Source: Gallionellaceae bacterium (GTDB lineage Bacteria; Pseudomonadota; Gammaproteobacteria; Burkholderiales; Gallionellaceae). From it: a stretch of 8,298 nt of DNA. The translations under genes were made by a program, and so were the position numbers. The notes beneath the pieces were generated by a model, which saw only the letters and a list, made by a program, of their open reading frames with translations, was not told the origin of the DNA and searched no databases. Shown here in pieces: positions 6,076 through 8,298 of this stretch; position 1 is the stretch's first letter; each line of letters begins with the position of its first letter. Location: NCBI GenBank assembly GCA_030646595.1, contig JAUSKS010000133.1, positions 1 through 8,298 on the forward strand, in the 5' to 3' direction.

Positions 6076-7098
6076 TTATTGCTCCTTCGTGTTTAGCGCT
6101 GCACAGGCCTCGCTAACTAGATGTGGCCCACGATAAATCAAGCCGCTATATAACTGCACCAGGGTCGCGCCCGCGCGCACTTTCTCCAGCGCATCCTGAC
6201 CATTCATAATGCCACCCACGCCGATGATGGGCAGCGCTCCCTGCAATGCAGTGGCCAGCTGGCGGATAACGGTGGTGGATTTATCGCGCAATGGCGCACC
6301 ACTCAACCCTCCGGCCTCAGCATGCTGCGGCAGATGTTCTACCCCGCTGCGCGACAAGGTAGTGTTGGTGGCAATCACGCCATCAATACGGTGGCGTAGC
6401 AGCAAGGTAGCGATCTGCTGAATTTGCTCGTTATCCAGATCGGGTGCAATTTTCACCACCAGCGGTACATATTTTCCATGTACTTCGGCCAGTTTTTCCT
6501 GTTCTATTTTCAGCGCTAATAACAGCGCATTCAGTTCGTCACCGCCCTGTAATTGGCGCAAGTTTTGGGTATTGGGCGAAGAAATATTCAAGGTGACATA
6601 GCTGGCGTGCGCATAAACTTTGCGCAAGCAGATCAGGTAATCAGCAGCAGCATGGGTTATCGGCGTATCAAAATTTTTGCCGATGTTTATCCCCAATATG
6701 CCGCGATAACGCGCACGTTTTACATTGGCTAGCAGCGCATCTACACCCAGATTGTTAAAGCCCAGGCGGTTAATAATGGCTTGCTCATCGCTCAGGCGAA
6801 ACAGGCGTGGCTTGGGGTTGCCCGGCTGCGGGCGCGGTGTGACTGTGCCAACCTCAATGAAGCCAAAACCCAATGCAGCTAATGCATCCAGGTAAGCGCC
6901 ATTCTTGTCCAGCCCGGCAGCCAACCCAACGGGATTGGGGAAAGTGAGCCCCATCACGGTATGCGGATGGGCATGCGGACGTTGAACAAAAATGGGCAAC
7001 AGACCCAGCTTGTGTGCAAGCTGCATTCCATCGAGAGTCACATGGTGGGCAGTTTCCGGGTCTAGCGCGAAGAGGAGCGGACGCAGCAATGAATACAT
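6076..7098 (-). CDS. pyrD: Dihydroorotate dehydrogenase (quinone), class 2
   Basis: The product is 340 residues; E. coli PyrD has 336. It oxidises dihydroorotate to orotate with FMN and passes electrons to quinone at the inner membrane, the fourth step of pyrimidine synthesis (EC 1.3.5.2). The class 2 N-terminal helix is present (residues 1-40, [10 protein letters not shown]). Other landmarks are the FMN-binding G-L-A-A-G-L-D-K-N near 58-66, [18 protein letters not shown], the catalytic base Ser174 in N-I-S-S-P-N-T (equivalent to E. coli Ser175), V-K-I-A-P-D, A-T-N-T-T and the C-terminal G-V-G-G-I plus Y-S-G phosphate-binding loops. The ATG at 7098 overlaps the bpt stop by one base (TGATG); an in-frame TTG one codon earlier is unlikely to be the start. 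AAGAGAA-like purines just upstream may serve as ribosome site. No odd features were seen. Confidence 0.97.
   Translation of the reverse strand: MYSLLRPLLFALDPETAHHVTLDGMQLAHKLGLLPIFVQRPHAHPHTVMGLTFPNPVGLAAGLDKNGAYLDALAALGFGFIEVGTVTPRPQPGNPKPRLFRLSDEQAIINRLGFNNLGVDALLANVKRARYRGILGINIGKNFDTPITHAAADYLICLRKVYAHASYVTLNISSPNTQNLRQLQGGDELNALLLALKIEQEKLAEVHGKYVPLVVKIAPDLDNEQIQQIATLLLRHRIDGVIATNTTLSRSGVEHLPQHAEAGGLSGAPLRDKSTTVIRQLATALQGALPIIGVGGIMNGQDALEKVRAGATLVQLYSGLIYRGPHLVSEACAALNTKEQ
6083..6088 (-). promoter_or_regulatory. Ribosome binding site for ald inside pyrD
   Basis: The minus strand reads AAGGAG seven bases before the ald ATG. These bases also encode Lys-Glu near the end of PyrD, so the ald ribosome site is part of the upstream coding sequence. 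Confidence 0.75.
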
Positions 7099-7841
7099 CA
7101 ATTCTCTTTCTTATTGGGTAACGTCAGCCATTCGCCTTGCACCAGGCCTTGCAAAGGACGAAAGTTGGCTTTGTAAACCATTTTCTTGCTGTCCTCTATC
7201 CAGTAACCCAAATATAAATATTTCAATTTTAATTTGCGGCATAGCTCAATCTGCCACAGCACGTTATAAGTTCCAAAACTGGTTCGCGCAATATTTGGCT
7301 CATAAAAGGTGTATACCGAAGACAGCCCATCTTCCATAATATCAATGATGCTCACCATGCGCAGCACACCCTGCTCGCGAAATTCCACGAGCAGGGAATC
7401 AACATGGCTTTGCAGCAAAAAATTGCGGTATTGCTCGCGACTGTCATTGCCCATTTCACCCCCCGGATGACGGGCTGTCTGGTAACGCTGATACAGCGCA
7501 AAATATTCTTCCCGATCTTGCAGCTCATGCAGCGATGTCACAATCTCTTGGTGGTGCTTCCAGGAACGGCGCTGGGTACGGCTGGGGGTAAAGAGACACA
7601 CCTCGATACGCACCGGTATGCAGGCACGGCAAGTATCACAGTGTGGCCGGTAAGTGAAGGTGCCGCTACGGCGAAAACCACGTTGCACCAGTTCCGAATA
7701 AACAGGCGTGTTAATCAGAAAGCTGGGTGTGGCCACCTGCGAACGCGCCAGCTGTTCGGGCAGATAACTACAGGCATAAGGAGCGGTCAGATAAAAATGC
7801 AGTGCCGGAAGTGGAATGTCATTTAGCAAATTCATATTCAT
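7098..7841 (-). CDS. bpt: Aspartate/glutamate leucyltransferase (tRNA-protein transferase)
   Basis: The product is 247 residues from ATG at 7841; a second ATG two codons on (7835) is equally possible, and neither has a strong ribosome site. The enzyme moves leucine from Leu-tRNA to proteins with N-terminal Asp or Glu, marking them for ClpS/ClpAP degradation (EC 2.3.2.29). Diagnostic parts are A-P-Y-x-C-S-Y-L-P near 21-28, G-F-R-R-S-G near 56-61 and the cluster Y-R-P-x-C-x-x-C-x-A-C (Cys68, 71, 74). Further on come the H-P-G-G-E-M segment, the acyltransferase core S-S-V-Y-T-F-Y-E-P near 174-182, and [10 protein letters not shown] near 206-215. Older annotation calls this family arginyl-tRNA-protein transferase (ate). 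Its first 23 bases overlap the end of aat, and its stop overlaps the start of pyrD, so coupled translation is likely. Confidence 0.94.
   Translation of the reverse strand: MNMNLLNDIPLPALHFYLTAPYACSYLPEQLARSQVATPSFLINTPVYSELVQRGFRRSGTFTYRPHCDTCRACIPVRIEVCLFTPSRTQRRSWKHHQEIVTSLHELQDREEYFALYQRYQTARHPGGEMGNDSREQYRNFLLQSHVDSLLVEFREQGVLRMVSIIDIMEDGLSSVYTFYEPNIARTSFGTYNVLWQIELCRKLKLKYLYLGYWIEDSKKMVYKANFRPLQGLVQGEWLTLPNKKEN
7369..7396. repeat. 9-bp inverted repeat inside bpt
   Basis: CCCTGCTCG (7369-7377) and CGAGCAGGG (7388-7396) are perfect complements around a 10-base loop, wholly within bpt coding sequence. No T-run follows on either strand. It could form an mRNA hairpin but is probably incidental. 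Confidence 0.4.
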
Positions 7842-8298
7842 CAAAGCGCCAAGGTAAAACTGGGGGATAGTGTATCAATTCTTTCATCTGCTGGATAAAT
7901 TCTGTACGCGGAATCTCGCGTGCACCGAGCGAAGCTAAATGTGGCGTATTCATCTGGCAATCAATCATGCCATAACCCCAGCGGGCTAATTGTGTGGTGA
8001 GATGCGCCAGCGCGATCTTGGAAGCATTGGCAGCATGACTGAACATGGATTCGCCATAAAACATACGACCTATGCTAAGACCATACAGACCGCCTGCCAG
8101 GGTGCCATCAATCCAGGTTTCTACCGAATGGGCCACGCCCATTTTGTGCAATTCACTATAGGCCGCGATCATTTCTTCGTGTATCCAGGTTCCGCCTTGG
8201 CCGTGGCGCGGGGCTGCGCAGGCACGCATGACTTGTGTAAACGCACTGTCGCTACGGATTTCATAACGCTTGCGGCGCAAAACTTTACGTAATGACTG
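7819..8298 (-). CDS. aat: Leucyl/phenylalanyl-tRNA--protein transferase (3' part)
   Basis: The frame is open to the right edge of the window, so these 159 residues are the C-terminal two thirds of a protein of about 230; roughly 70-80 N-terminal residues lie outside. The TTG at 8280 is internal. The enzyme transfers Leu or Phe from tRNA to proteins with N-terminal Arg or Lys, creating substrates for ClpS/ClpAP (EC 2.3.2.6). Visible landmarks, numbered within this part, are R-A-C-A-A-P-R at about 26-32, G-T-W-I at about 37-40, the Y-x-x-L-H-x-x-G-x-A-H-S-V-E segment, G-G-L-Y-G-L, the G-E-S-M-F-S motif, the I-D-C-Q catalytic motif (Asp/Gln equivalent to E. coli D186/Q188) and H-x-A-S-L-G-A-x-E-I-P-R. 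It is the first visible gene of the minus-strand chain, and its end overlaps bpt by 23 bases. Confidence 0.95.
   Translation of the reverse strand, partial: QSLRKVLRRKRYEIRSDSAFTQVMRACAAPRHGQGGTWIHEEMIAAYSELHKMGVAHSVETWIDGTLAGGLYGLSIGRMFYGESMFSHAANASKIALAHLTTQLARWGYGMIDCQMNTPHLASLGAREIPRTEFIQQMKELIHYPPVLPWRFDEYEFAK

Noticed and set aside
7404..7826. Plus-strand open frame of 140 residues opposite bpt
   Set aside because: It lies wholly antisense to a well-conserved gene, has no recognisable domain, and its composition follows from the bpt codons.
1..8298. tRNA genes, CRISPR repeats, insertion sequences or prophage traces
   Set aside because: None found by reading both strands; nearly all the sequence is explained by closely packed genes.

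Overview
The window reads as ordinary chromosome of a Gram-negative betaproteobacterium. An outer-membrane barrel protein and a periplasmic multiheme cytochrome point to a Gram-negative cell. The chain aat-bpt-pyrD and the style of the proteins suggest Nitrosomonadales (Gallionellaceae/Nitrosomonadaceae-like). That placement comes from memory of protein families, not from a search, and I would not go to genus. No RNA gene, mobile element, CRISPR array or phage remnant was seen. Coding density is very high; no gap between genes reaches 100 bases.

Plus strand, 1-2935. The window opens inside a DUF4149 membrane protein (1-372). A short gap follows with a plausible sigma70 promoter and a ribosome site, then a YfaZ-type outer-membrane barrel (449-1015). 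After a gap holding a near-perfect 20-bp palindrome comes a tight three-gene module: a two-helix HAMP-like membrane protein (1073-1609), a seven-heme c-type cytochrome (1593-2372) and a second two-helix HAMP-like protein (2369-2935). The three genes overlap one another (17 nt, then ATGA). The module looks like one translationally coupled unit making a membrane-bound redox assembly of unknown function. It is the most interesting item here.

Plus strand, 2993-4966. A 657-residue APC-superfamily transporter starts at a TTG codon. Its transmembrane part resembles the potassium importer KimA and keeps the residues I associate with K+ binding. It also carries a soluble C-terminal domain of about 150 residues.

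Minus strand, 8298-4963. Read in transcription order: aat (3' part only), bpt, pyrD and ald. The genes overlap or abut throughout (23 nt, 1 nt, 0 nt), so they are probably one transcript with its promoter outside the window. The first two encode the bacterial N-degron aminoacyl transferases, the third the quinone-linked dihydroorotate dehydrogenase, the last alanine dehydrogenase. The ald and transporter genes converge on one TTAA that supplies both stop codons, leaving no intergenic space for a terminator.
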